DNA from: Tomocerus qinae
Taxonomy: Eukaryota > Arthropoda > Collembola > Entomobryomorpha > Tomoceridae
Assembly (NCBI GenBank): GCA_020055645.1
Contig: CM034548.1
Span: 1,364,001 to 1,428,000, forward strand
Length of the DNA stretch: 64,000 bases
Reading direction: 5' to 3'
A program made the translations under genes and the position numbers. How positions within the stretch are numbered: the first letter of the stretch is position 1; every line of letters starts with the position of its first letter. The notes beneath the pieces were generated by a model, which was not told the origin of the DNA, ran no database searches, and saw nothing but the letters and a program-made list of their open reading frames with translations. This document shows positions 35,296 through 47,268 of this stretch, piece after piece.

Positions 35296-35463
35296 TCCAT
35301 GACCAGGGCCGCAGCCAGAAAAAAATTTCGGAGGGGGCCCGACAAATTAAAAGTGAAAATGTAAACTATATTCTTTGGGTTTTAAGGCAAAATTTTCTTT
35401 CTTTTCTTCGATTTCGGGGGGGGGGGGGCGGGCCCCCTCCCTGGCTGCGGCACTGTCCATGAC
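35296..35463. mobile_element. hAT-like MITE with intact 8-bp target duplication, best copy of its family
   Basis: The element spans 35304-35455 (152 bp), flanked by exact TCCATGAC at 35296-35303 and 35456-35463. The terminal inverted repeats CAGGGCCGCAGCCAG and CTGGCTGCGGCACTG differ at one position. A G-run and a C-run lie just inside each end. It is non-coding. Related minimal copies are at 8829-8897 and about 34243-34308. Confidence 0.92.
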
Positions 35464-35602
35464 CAAGATTTACTTCCTCGGATCCCACCGGCAGCCTTTA
35501 TCTTTTTATAAATGTCGTTATTTTATATATCAGCGTTTAGATCAGAAAAGAGGTAAAAATAGTGATGGGTGACTAACAATTCCGTTTGATATATATAGAA
35601 AA

Positions 35603-37759
35603 TTAGACGATTCGCCTTAGCTCGTCATACAATTTGCTCCATACAATCACTAGCTTTATTTATAACAGGGCCTGGGCCCTGTGACAGGCACATAGTTAAA
35701 TATATTCCAATAGGAATAACAAACGTGGCTTCATTTGTTATTTGTTGTAAGACCAACCAGCACACTGACTATGGAAATAGTTTCTAGTTGTAAGATCATT
35801 ACAAACTGGCGCTTTGGCTGCGGAAAAAGTAAAACGGCAGTAAGAGGAAGAGTCGTTTAATTTAATTCTTTATCTTATTGCACAAAGGACTTTTCTTTGA
35901 ATGAATTGAGTCGTCGTCGTGGGTTGAAGTAGGACAATTATTAATGGAGATTAGCGCACAAAAAGCATATCTTACGATTCACAGATGAGTTACACTTGCT
36001 CGAATCTGTACTTGCACCGCACTAATAAACTGAAGGTGAGCAGACAATGAACTGATTCGTTCCCTCGTTTCTCGTCGACTCTTGTTCTCCCGTACAATAG
36101 AGCCAATGAATGCAAAGCAGATGAATGCCAGGAATGCTGAACAACTCTTTTTATTATCATTTATTATTTATACACATCTTACATATGTATCTCCTACTGC
36201 CTAACTACCTATTTATCACCTATGGGCAATCTGCTAAATTCAGAGGTGGGATTGACACCTTAATAAATTAATTTTCATATGCAAAATGCAAATTCGATAC
36301 ATTAACATTTAATCGTTAAGTGCACATTTTGTATCGTTTGTTATCTTATTAGGAACTTGCCCTAGGTCGTTATACCTGACCAAGGGTAATTTGAAAAATA
36401 TTGAAAACTACAATGTTGTGTAAAATTTATTATATTTGTAAAGCATATATTGGGAGGGCGGTTAAGGGTTGAAGCCCCTTATTGAAGGATTTATATTTCA
36501 AGGAAAAGAAAATGTTTATCCAAAAATGTCCAAAAATTTCATTTCTATATGAAGCAAAATCTATCAGGCAAATTGCTAGTAATGTACAAGTTGCATTTTT
36601 AATCATTACTATTGCACAAATGGCATTATGTGATGCATGGTCAATTAGGCTCATTATCCTACACAGTCCAGTTAAATATATGCAGTCAGGTAGATTCATT
36701 AGGCTGGCAATTAATGAGCCTTTAAAATAAAATATCATGCCTTTAACTTTATTAATTGTGGTTTTAATGACTCGTCTTTACCAAACAAAGGAATGTTCCT
36801 TAAGCAATAAAGTACTAAGTCATTACTGAGGAAATATTATATCACCCTTTAGAACTACTGAGTGTAGAAGTGAACAAGCATTGCCAAATAATTGCTGCTT
36901 GTACCCAAAATGAATGTACTATTGCTAATTTATTTAAAAAATGTTTACTAAAAATTTAGATTTTTTGAAGCCACAAATTTAAAAAAAGGTTTTCTAACAT
37001 ATTTATATTTTTCAAATCCTTAGTGCAGGAAATGTCGAGATACAAAATCGACTCTCAGTTAATTAAAAAAAATTTATATAAATAAAATTCCGACGTCTGA
37101 TAATCACCTACCAATGCATTTCTGCAATACTTACATACATTTCTACATACTTCTACATTCAATAAAAATTGACTAATGGCTTATTGTTTAATTGGTAAAG
37201 GAAGACTCCTTTATACGTAAAGACAATTCATTTGTTTAAAGAAATAGTTTAAGGAAAATATCGTTTAATTTAAAGTATCATATTTCTGCAGTATACAACA
37301 TTTTAATTTAAAGGCTCATTCATTTAAACTACCGGTTAATTAAAAATAAGTCGATTCATTACAATTAGATTTGTTATAAAACCAAAATTCAATCTAAGCC
37401 AAGTGAAATTATCATTTTAAAGTCACAGCTCAATTTTTTGGAAAGAACACTTGCCAGTAGAAGTAGCCAGTAGAAGTCAGAAGTAGTGTTTGCAGCAGAA
37501 GTAGTGTTTGCCAAAATGACTTTTGTCTAACGGACTGCATGACTACCTACGCCGGTACAGCTCATGGTACCTTAGCCGTATATTCTAATCCATTGCTCAT
37601 ATAGCAGTGCCGTTTTTTACTAAAATTAGAAGCCTAATTTTAAACACTGTTCGTGTTCCGGCAATAAAAGCCCACACCCACACACTTAAATTAGGTAAGA
37701 TTATGATAAATTAGATTGGGTTTGTAAGGTTCGGTTTGTAAGGTTCGCCCCACCCTAAG
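35603..37759. other. No gene recognised; possible MITE fragment at 36450
   Basis: GGGAGGGCGGTTAAGGG and GAAGCCCC at 36451-36480 resemble the G-run end of the 60224/54221 hAT families, but no partner end was found. Complementary frames at 36430-36738 and 36482-36730 are unassigned. A short AGAAGTAG repeat lies at 37455-37510. The rest is AT-rich. Confidence 0.35.
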
Positions 37760-37925
37760 ATTTAGCCTGGTCGGTTCGTAGTCGGGCTTTAGGGACTGAA
37801 AACGTCCCCACAAATTCCAAGAAAAATAAAATTTAATTTCTCAAATGCAAAAAAAATCTTGCTTCGCACGATTGCATTCGCACTAATATTTTTCAAAAAA
37901 GAGCAAAAATTTTCTTAGCACAAAA
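37760..37925. mobile_element. hAT-like MITE fragment related to the 60224 element
   Basis: TCGGGCTTTAGGGACTGAA, then CAAATTCCAAGAAAAAT and a segment with GCACGATT in place of the GCGCGATT seen in the 30365 fragment. The ends are not recognisable. Confidence 0.5.
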
Positions 37926-37989
37926 TCTAAAGGTTTCAGTAGTCATAAAATTTGGTCCTGTTTTCGTGCTTAGTATTTATAATCAGAAG

Positions 37990-38730
37990 AGTGTTGAGGA
38001 GTAAGTTTGGATTTGTGGGAGAGAGTTGTCCTGATGTCTGAGGAAATCCCATCTCTTATACAGCTCTATAATAATGGGGTCTGAGGAAGGGAAGGAAGGT
38101 GTGCTACTAATAATATTGTTGTGCTAAGGTGTAGTGTGGTGTACTAAGCGGCAGAGGAGGCGGGCAGAGAACAAAAGGGCAGAATGGGATGGGCACTTTG
38201 ACAGCCAGTGGAATAAGAGACTCCGCAGTTCTATTGTCAAACAGTTGCCCTTGTTCTCGGAGAACAAAAGCGACTCCTGCACACAAAACAACAACACTCC
38301 TTTAATCAAAATCACATCACAACAGTCGTCTCCATTGTCACCGATTCTGCTTCGTCATTAGAGCACATTCACATGCAAAATGTCTAATGAATTTCTTAGA
38401 GTCTGTGCGCACAAAGAATGAAGAAGTAAATAATGTGCGGCAATACCAAACAAACATTCGTTTTTATCTATTTATTGTCTCTCCGGCATGCATTCATACA
38501 ACTCACTTTCGACACTCTGGCTCACTGATTTCTTTCCTCTTTCTGGACAGCCCACACCGTCATCGTCCTACATCCGACGCGATGTTGTCATTTCCACCAA
38601 CTGCTACTGGGAAAATAATTTCCAATCCTCTGATGACTCTAAAGAAATCCACATTGTTCTTGCATCAAATGGGTTTACTCCTTCCTTCTATTCGACTCAA
38701 ACGACTGCTCTCATTGCTTGTGTAGTTTGA
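37990..38730. other. GC-skew inversion module M (switch near 38210)
   Basis: G-rich and C-poor to about 38200 (the right part of 38080-38200 is especially G-rich), then C-rich from 38221 to 38700. Frames 38124-38315 (minus) and 38387-38730 (plus) diverge. Confidence 0.62.
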
Positions 38731-38949
38731 CTGGCTATCGAGAGAGAGAGAGACGAATGTAAATACTAGGACTCCAGTCCAGATACAAACTATTTGAACA
38801 TCTACTCAATGTTATTTTATTATTATGCATTGTCACGTATTTATGACTTAGTCAAAGTCATGGAGGGAATTGTATAAAGATTTCAAACTTATTTCGTATT
38901 ATTTATTTGAATAAGATAATAATAAAGTTAACAATTTGTGAATAATTTG

Positions 38950-39650
38950 TAATTAATAATAAAGGTAATTGATGGGAGGATGTGCATTGCAGGGCAGGTT
39001 GGTTTATTTATAATGTGGTATATAGGTAGGAGTGTGGGAGTATAAGCTGAAAAGTGTGTAGAGGAGAGGTAGAGGTGAGATGGGCGGAGAGTCTGTGGGT
39101 GGGGTGGCAGAGGGGCCACTGGGCTGAGGAGGAGGTTCAATGCACAATGCATTGGAATTAGACAACAATAGGTCTCTGATTTCTGGCAACCTCATTACTC
39201 GCTCTTTTGTTCCAGTTTTATCCCCATTTTGTTCTAGAACGTTTCTTTGTTCCAGAGACTGAAAGCGAGGCAAGAAAGGAGACTGACAATGAACAGAGAA
39301 AGCGAGACAATTCGACTTTCTTTCTTCTTTTTCCTCCGTCTTCTTCCTTAGTTATACTTAGTTAGTCACTCTCCATTCAATCTCCACTCAATCTCCATCT
39401 CGCACTCCCGACCGACCTTATTGTATCGGAGATTGCTATGGCACAGACCGAGATACGGCACACATACACACACTCGTCATTCTTCGTCTCATCGCCATCA
39501 ACTCACTGCTGCATTTCTCCGCACTGCATGAACTGATTGCATAATATTATGTCTTTGTCCTAAATCCATCTCTCCATTCACTCGACAACAAAAATGGAGA
39601 GTCGCTCAAGTCACTCGTCATTAGACGTAGACATATAAAATTCTATTCAT
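38950..39650. other. GC-skew inversion module N (switch near 39290)
   Basis: G-rich and C-poor between 38960 and 39150, C-rich and G-poor from 39300 to 39620. Minus-strand frames (38928-39273) again point left. Confidence 0.62.
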
Positions 39651-41224
39651 AATATGCTGCCAAATGACAAAAATGGATCTCCTTGTGTTTGTTACTTTAG
39701 TAGTGATCACAGCACAGAGATGAGTGCCACTCTTCTAGAGCTATGGGCAACTCGGAGGTCGACCGACGCAGGCAGACAATGGAGCACACAATTCTTGTTG
39801 TTCCTTAAATTAGTAGCCATTATTCCGTTGCTCACTTCTCTCTTCAATTACTCTCTATTATCAAAATTCCTTTGCTAGGCCGTCGATTGAAATTGACATC
39901 CTCTACTCTTCCTCACATAATACCATCATAATTAAAGCAAGGAAATTTATCAAACTCCATTTTCTTCATCCATCCCTTAAAAATCAGCAATTCAACCCAA
40001 AGAATTGTTTTCACTTTTCTTTTCACTGATTTGGTATTATACTGTAATTATTGATATAGTACTTTAACATTCATATTAATTTAGTCATACCACAACACTA
40101 CCAATATTCTCCCAGTCGCCCTGTAATGGAGTAATGGAGAGTGTCATGTGTGGAGTGTCGAATGCATATAGCTTCAAAGCCCGCAGAGAGAAGAACTCGC
40201 CAATTTTTATAACATTAGCATTAGACTATGTTCGCAAAAATATTTGCGTTTTGATAAAAAAATTTCTTATTTTCTTCGAATCGATCATAGATCGATCCCC
40301 TAAGCCCTCTTGGCTACGGCCGTGATAGCTTCTCAGATTTTCTCACAATACTCATTATCAAGTGATTCACTAAAGTATATGATAATTTATACTACTCCAT
40401 AAAATTCCATAATTTCAGGTGATATACTTTTTGTGGTTGCGGTGACAGTGGAGGATAGTGATGGACATAGGCAAATAAATAATAAACTAAGGGCAAACAG
40501 GCGTATATGCAGGATCGAAGTCGGAGATTATTTTGTTTCTTTTTCTGGTCGTCTTCCGATAATAATATGCACGTGTATCTTTGGAACGACATAACTTATT
40601 TCATAACTGATTTTTGCATATGGTAGCACATATATTCAGGAACAACTAATTATCATTCATATTCTAATTTGACATTTGCCTGTCAGTGGAAGTGATAAAG
40701 CAATAAAGCAGCAATAACTATTCAATCCGAATAAAAAAAATCATAGTATAAACACTTAAGGTGATTTCTCGCATCGATAAAGACACTCTAATTCCGCTGT
40801 GGTCGACGATGAGCCACTGTAGACTTTATTTCAGGACTAAAACAACGCAAATGTCCTCCGAGTTCTCCAATGGCTCATGGTCAATACCACTTACGTTCGT
40901 GTCGCACTGATCGCTTATCGTCTGCTGTCAAACATTTCAATTTCCAATTCAGCTGGAGTTGGAAATGATAGAATGGGAATGGAATTGGTGTGTAGTGTGA
41001 GTTGTTGTGATTATCAGTGTTTCATTTTAGCCGGCTAAAAATGATTTTGACCAGCCAGCCGGCTAAAGTGGCTGAAATGGCTTGCAGAAATATAATTTAA
41101 AAATGCCAATGTCACTTGTCTAATTCCGTTTCCAGCTTAGTACTATAATATTATGATTTTTATTGTTATTATGCAAAGACAAAGCCAAATTGTTGACACT
41201 GCTACTGACACTTCAATACACAAG
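39651..41224. other. No gene recognised; possible hAT 5' end at 41020
   Basis: Short frames (39654-39878, 40134-40325) are unassigned. Around 41020-41090 TTTTAGCCGGCTAAAA and a second AGCCGGCTAAA suggest one end of an old inverted-repeat element without a partner. Confidence 0.35.
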
Positions 41225-41325
41225 ATGTTCGATTTCAGGATTTGAACGACGACCCTCTAGTACTCGTAGTACTAGTCTAGGGTCGGGCTCCTAGCAAGTG
41301 CCCTGTTTCATAATCTCCTCACCAA
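41225..41325 (-). repeat. tRNA-like or SINE-head sequence
   Basis: On the minus strand, TAGTA-CTACGAG-TACTA forms a perfect 5-bp stem with a 7-base loop whose central ACG would be an arginine anticodon. It is followed by GTTCAAATCC, a good B-box match. The A-box region (GCTAGGAGC) is only approximate and the T-stem does not pair, so this is not a functional tRNA gene. A tRNA-derived SINE head is the likeliest reading. Confidence 0.35.
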
Positions 41326-41882
41326 ACACTTAGCATAAATTGGCACACCAAAGTATGATAAAATACACCGAATTGATACCTTTTGTAATTACAGTATTAA
41401 GTTTTATGCTAATGGGAAGGGGCAATTTAGCTAAAGTGATTTTCAAAAAATTTTACTCCGACTCTTGATTCTCTTATGAAATAATAAGAATTAAGAATAA
41501 TACAGGAAGTATTGATTACGTAGTACTACAAACATATTGTGTCAAAATTTAAATTTCCCTCGCAAGAAATAACCTTTGGCCTGGTTGTGATTTGTGTGTC
41601 ATTTTAGGAATGAGAGTGGAATTTTGTAATGTAAAATGACAGCTGTGAGTGAGTAAGAATGAGGATAGACAACAAACTTCAACAATGAAACACATTTTCA
41701 TATTACCCCACTCACAATCCTACGTTACTTTAACGGTTACACCGGTGCCGGTGTGGCACCTTATGTAACGATGACCGAACTGGCAGGAGTAGTTATTTGT
41801 ATTAAATTACATACAATAACTTTTCGAAATTTATTTCCCATTGATCACCCAGTTCTACTATAGCTACACCCCTAATTAGGGA

Positions 41883-42055
41883 CTCAAAAAAAAGAGGTTG
41901 GTCTAACTTGGTTACTGACGTTGAGAATTTTTGAAATTTTTTGTGATAGCCGTATACTGATGACCATTGCAATTGCATTCATAAATTTTTATCGAAATTA
42001 AATTTCGAAAGTTTTTATACGTTAGTAACCAAGTTGGAAAATTCTCTTTTTTGAG
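41883..42055. mobile_element. Inverted-repeat MITE-like element
   Basis: 173 bp. CTCAAAAAAAAGAG on the left and CTCTTTTTTGAG on the right are followed inward by the perfectly complementary AACTTGGTTACT (41905-41916) and AGTAACCAAGTT (42024-42035). The central part contains a second AAATTT-type inverted pair. I could not identify a target duplication. Confidence 0.65.
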
Positions 42056-43224
42056 ATATTACTTGTCCTTGTAGCTATCGTAGAACTTGGCTTGCAGGGA
42101 CACAAAGTTAGCTGAAATTCAAAGCAATATTTACATGCTATGGATCTATCTTAATCTTTTGGTTAGCTAACACACAAAACAGTTTTACAATTTCCCCGTC
42201 GAAATGGTTAACGCAGATAATGAACGTATATTCTTCATCAGCTAACTAACAACACACAGATCAGTCAATTGTGTAATTATCGCGTAAAAAGGGAGGGAAT
42301 AGAAGGTAAGTCATAGACTCCGAAATTTATGTGCACAACACAATAATACATAACGAAAAAATGGCATCGTATTGTACTTTATTTACTTCCAAAACGGAGA
42401 GTTTGCTGAAGAAGTAAAAGGTTGGGTAGATGGAAGGCATTCTTCCCATCCCCCAAATTATAGTAAAGTGTCAAAAAATTGTGTATTGGACAGCCAAGAA
42501 ATTAATATTATAATACGCGTATTAATATTTCTCATTGTATGACATACTCGATTGTTATTATCTTATAACCAGGTTAACATTCTCATGCTTGTATTACTCA
42601 CTTATTCACTCAATACAATTTCTAGTGCAGCGAATAAAAATTTCTGTTGACAAAAAAAGAAAAGTGGTGTTGACAAAAAGGAAAAGCGTGTTGACAAATA
42701 CTTTTGATGTGTTGGAATTTTAGTGTTGACAATTAGGGGGTGAATCATTGTGACCACGTCCCATGTTTGATTTCCATCAATTTTAATTAGGTAAGTTTTA
42801 AAAATGCAAATTGTGACCACGTGCAACTAACCAAATCAAAAATGATGAAAATTGAAGTTAGAACAATGAAAAACCCAAAATAGAAGTTAGTGCAATTTAG
42901 AATTTTACAAAACCAAACCTACATAATCTTATTAGCTACGTTACCATAGTTACAAGTAAAATAACATGAAAAGCAAAACAACGATGTCCTAAAGAACTTG
43001 TAATTTCGTGTCCATATAATTTTCATTTCAAACATAGGCATCGAAATAGTCATATTTTAAACTTTTATCGACAATAACTTTCTTATTTGGGCAGTTGCCC
43101 CAAAACACCATATTCGTAATTTACTCGACGAGATCTTTCGAATGAGCTATATATAGGTCTATTCAGTTGAGCGTCGGTATATTAGGAATGTTCTTAATTT
43201 CGTACCGACCGACTTGCAAAATAC
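42056..43224. other. No gene recognised
   Basis: A short motif GTGTTGACAAA recurs four times at 42640-42735 and produces the lysine-rich end of a 62-codon frame. Otherwise AT-rich sequence without supported features. Confidence 0.4.
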
Positions 43225-44070
43225 AGAACTACTAGCTGTAAATAATGAAGAAAACCATTTATTGATGATTAAGGATCCATTTAGCAAATACTGTAAACAA
43301 ATTCAATTTAAACAATCAATTTAAACAATTATAATCATATAATTATTGCCATGGAATTCTGTGCGCGGATTTGATGGCAGGCGATAGCCTGCTATCCCGC
43401 GCGCAGGATGCAATGCCAATAATTTTGATTATATGAGCACTTGGTCTGTGACCGCTAATCTGAGAGGTTAGAGCATTCAACGCATGCGCTCCAAAGTGTG
43501 ATATATAATAGTTATTGTCCATTGTGGTCATTATAGTTAAATTGTTCACCACAGATGAAGTTAATACTAGCACAGGTGTTTTTATAATGAAGTAAAAATG
43601 GTCGGCAATCCTTATATTTTAATTATACTCACCACAGATGAAGTCAATACTTGCACTGGTGTCGTAAAGTTTATTTATAATGAAATGACGGTGGGCGGCG
43701 TATTTATAATGAAGTGTATATTTTGACGTCAAAATTTTCTCACCCAAAATACAGGACTACTAACTGTAAATAATAAAGAATACTAGTTACTAATGATTAA
43801 GGATTTAGCGCGGTCTGTAAACAACCTCAATTTAAACAATTATAATAGTTATTGTGATCATTATAGTTAACTGACCTCACCACAGATAAAGTCAATACTA
43901 GCACAGATGTCGTTATAATGAAGTAAAGATGCATGAAAATCCTTATATTTTGATTTCACCGCAGATGAAGTCAATACTGGCACAGGTATCGTAGAATGTA
44001 TTTTTATAAAATGACGGTGGGGGGCGCCCACAGATACAGTCAATACTAGCACAGGTGTCGGGAAATGTTT
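43225..44070. repeat. Duplicated block with degenerate ~80-bp units
   Basis: The segment starting ATACAGAACTACTAGCTG at 43225 is repeated from 43748, and both run into AATTTAAACAATTATAAT. Between and after them, units starting ACCACAGATGAAGTCAATAC and GCACAGGTGTCG recur at about 43552, 43631, 43878, 43957 and 44027, with a stray unit at 45440. These are direct repeats produced by local duplication. Confidence 0.75.
43345..43520 (+). repeat. Dispersed repeat R2, copy 1
   Basis: About 170 bp similar to 57040-57205, sharing ATGGAATTCTG, GAGCGGAT/GCGCGGAT, TAATTTTGAT, ATGAGYACTTGGTC and TAGAGCATTCAACG. A GCAGGC/GCCTGC hairpin near the left end (43378-43396) is enclosed by GCGCGG/CCGCGC. Class unknown. 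Confidence 0.7.
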
Positions 44071-45440
44071 ATTAGGATCGAAGTTTACATAGTATGTTTA
44101 TAAATTTGTCGGAGTCACTGTGATGATCGTCTGGTCGTCCATAACCATCCGGTTTTTTGGTAGCAAATTCAGAAACAAAATTCAGAGAATGATGCTGATG
44201 CAAGTACTTCTATTAACCAAGATTCAAACATTGCAGGCAAGCAGTTAATAATACTGCAAATCGTCGTCAGACTGGACCAAAAAAGGATAAAGAGACCGAA
44301 TTGTCAAAAGAATTTCTAATCAAAAGATCGGAGAGGCTCCCGAACGACGATAAAATGAACAAGCGGATAATACAGCTTCCCGTCATCAAGCTAGAGAAGA
44401 CTCATAGAAAGCGGAAAAAGGGTTTTTTTAATTTTCCAGAAGTCATATCCTAGACTCCCCTTAGTTGGTGTTTCAAAATGACCATTTGATCTAAGATCAT
44501 CCTTGATTGGTGTTGACGGTCCACTATCGGCAGCTCTCCTGGTTTCTGTTGATTGAGAGGAAGACGACGCCGTTGGTGGTTAGAAATTTATAATTAGATT
44601 ATAATTTAGATTAGTTTAGAATGCAATTTAGAAAAACTTGAAAATTGTGTCGTCAAATCAAGTTAAATTTTAATAATAATAAATCACCCTGATGATGACG
44701 TAAAATTAAAAATTGCGTCTGACATCATGAAGGTTTTTTAGACCAGACTGTTGATTATCACACTTGGTATTGAAAACTACGAATTGAAATAAACCGTTCC
44801 GACAACGAATAGAAGCCTGATCGTTAGTGAGGTAAGGGTAAAGCGACGCATGGTTTGGGTGATTCGATGTATGTTGAAACCAATGCTATTCTTGTCCACA
44901 AGGTGGGATTCATGATGACGCAACTGCGATATACGCATTAATATTATGCTAATGGAAGCATCATACTCTACATCCATATTTAAATAATACATGCAATATT
45001 CATATCAATATGGTATAATATATATAGATTAAATGCACCAAACCTTTAGAATTTCCCAATCTAAAAATAACTTTTGTCTATCTGTCGTCTTAATCTAACA
45101 CGGCCACAATTTCTTCATGCATGGACGAAATAATTTCCTAATATTTTACTTCATTCCAAAATATATTTCCATCCTATGTTGATGTGTGGATAAGTTTTGC
45201 CGTATTACAAAAACTAAGAAACCAAATAGTTGGTCTTGGTCAACTGTCTATATTTATGTACCAACCAAAACTGAATTAATGTATCTACAACAAATTTCAC
45301 AATAAAAATTAACATAAACAGTAAAAGTTTCCAACTTCGGTTCCACGTTTATGCCTGTTTATAATGAAACATCATGAACATGAATTTATAATCAACAGTT
45401 TATAATGAAATGACGATGGGACGGCGTCGGCACGGCGATG
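44071..45440. other. No gene recognised
   Basis: AT-rich sequence. The short frame at 44777-44992 (minus) is unassigned, and no element ends were found. Confidence 0.4.
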
Positions 45441-45549
45441 AACCACAGAATACTAGCACAGGTATATTGCTTCTGTCTATCCGCAATTTAGAGCATGTTA
45501 GTAACAGCGCGGTGTGTAGTCGCTTAGAAAGCGAACACATCCATAGTCC

Positions 45550-45775
45550 TCTACTACTACTGCCTGCCTCACCTGCTGTACTACTACTGCCTGCCTCACC
45601 TGCTGTACTAATACTGCCTGCCTCACTTGCTGTCCTACTACTGCCTGCCTCACTTGCTGTCCTACTACTGCCTACCTCACTTGCTGTCCTACTACTGCCT
45701 GCCTCACTTGCTGTCCTACTACTGCCTGCCTCACTTGCTGTACTACTACTGCCTGTCTCACCTGATGTATTTATT
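45550..45775. repeat. 27-bp minisatellite, about 8 copies
   Basis: The unit CTACTACTGCCTGCCTCAC plus TTGCTGTC is repeated with few changes. Its length, a multiple of three, keeps several frames open (LLLPASLAV repeats on plus, AGSSRTASE repeats on minus). With no flanking domain, splice context or signal sequence I treat both frames as by-products. Confidence 0.92.
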
Positions 45776-47141
45776 TCCAAAAACCAGGGGATGCGTCGAA
45801 ATTGACTTCTAGCGAAAATAACTGGTTGCTCCGTAATTTATATGCTACTGCATTGAAAAAACAGTTTTGAAATAAGTTATGCCACTGCAAAGAGATACTT
45901 CATTCTACCAATAGTGGACGATCAGACGATCGGCGGAGAGATTCCGACAAATTTTACGTAAACTTGGATCCTAATAAGTACTCATGTTGGCTGACTCTGG
46001 CCCATGCCCCCATATTGGCATAACTGTGTTACAAGTGAGTGTACCACCGGGCGTCTACCACCCTGACTTTCGTAGTTAGCTTTCCCACCCGGAGCCTACA
46101 TCGGAAACAATGTCTGCAAAGTATAAGCCATTTGTTTGGCACTTTGGTTGCCTCAATTTAATTCTTGTGGATTTACATAGTAGAGAGAGAGTGATGTTGA
46201 GTTTAGTTGGTGTGAGCGAAGGAGATGAAAGGAGAAAGCCACAAGAATCCATTATAATTCTGTATGCAAGAGTCATAATATTTATTGGCAAGAAGGAAGT
46301 CTTTTCTTTGCTAAATAACTTTCCTTATTTCCCAGTAAATATTGAAAAAGTTTATGAGATGGAAAAGTGTGCGGAAGAAATGAGTTGTTAGCACATTAAG
46401 TTTCTGTTGCTCACGATGATGAAAGAGTCACAATGCAGCCAACTCAGGATCAGGCAGACACACAATTTGGTTGAGATGCCGCCCGCCCGCAGGTTAGTCA
46501 ACTACCAGTTAGCAAGACCAGCATAAGCCACAAGTCAACAAATCCCTTCACCTTTTCTTCCTACACTTTCACAACTCTCAGACCCAATTGTTCCCACACA
46601 ACATCAGCTACTTTAGTACACATAGGATTTTTGTAATCCCATCACAATCACATATGCAGAAATCTTATGTGTAAATCAAATAGGTATTCAAATTACCATT
46701 ACTTGTTTCAGTTTTATATGCTTTATAAAGTCAGGTTCTTTTCTATGTGAATGAAGATTGGTTATAATTACTGCTTATTTTATTTTAATGAATGATTTTG
46801 GTAAATTGAGATAATGAGGAGATTTGCATTTCCAACTAAAAAAGTTTGGATTTAAATGATTTTACACATAAGGTCTCCATGCCCTCTACTAAAGTAGCAC
46901 AAGGAATCATAATAACCTATAAGAAGTACTTAATTAATTTACAACGGGAATTAATTAAAATTCCTGTAAGAAGTTTATACTTAATTAATTAACAACGGGA
47001 ATTAATTAATTTATATAGATTCATTTATTCTGCTCACAGTTTAATTTTATTGTTAAAAATAAAAATTACAATAGACAAATTTCACACAATCAAATCCTAT
47101 TTTAGGGTATCTTACAAAATGTCACCTAAAATATATTAACA
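45776..47141. other. No gene recognised; ~50-bp local duplication
   Basis: A segment around ACTTAATTAATT-ACAACGGGAATTAATTAA is present twice in tandem (46925-46955 and 46978-47005). The 93-codon plus-strand frame 46110-46391 is charged at its end but matches no known family. Confidence 0.4.
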
Positions 47142-47268
47142 GAGACTGGGTGGATTTGTCGCTGGGCGTATACATTTACATGGGTAGGATTATTTTAGTT
47201 TAAGTTAGGTGTTATGTTAATTCTACCCAAGTAAATGTATACTCCCAGCGGCAAATCCACCAAGTCTC
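47142..47268. repeat. Long imperfect hairpin, 46-bp arms
   Basis: The left arm 47142-47187 and the complement of 47223-47268 agree at 42 of 46 positions. The loop of about 35 bp is AT-rich. Arm tips are GAGACT and AGTCTC. It could be a small palindromic MITE or a hairpin RNA source; the sequence alone does not separate these. It overlaps the end of the unassigned 147-codon minus-strand frame 47212-47655. Confidence 0.85.

Larger units (their letters stand above)
33955..35602 (-). mobile_element. Helitron-like H3 copies in tandem, with nested hAT MITEs
   Basis: A first 3' terminus has the hairpin CCCGTTC-TCC-GAACGGG (33972-33988). A second partial one, ACGGACGGGAAA, is near 34113. From there homology to the 30895 copy continues (for example ATGTTTAAAG-CCTTTCATCA), through a 34-bp minisatellite, to sequence around 35155-35210 shared with that copy. 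A candidate 5' end TCTATATATATCAAACGG starts near 35602 on the minus strand but lacks the flanking A. Two hAT MITEs are nested inside. Compared with the CCCGTCC/GGACGGG stem elsewhere, both strands of one base pair have changed here. Confidence 0.55.

Noticed and set aside
45400-45805. Overlapping frames with LLLPASLAV (plus) and AGSSRTASE (minus) repeats
   Set aside because: Both strands are open because of a 27-bp tandem unit; a period divisible by three explains this without coding function.
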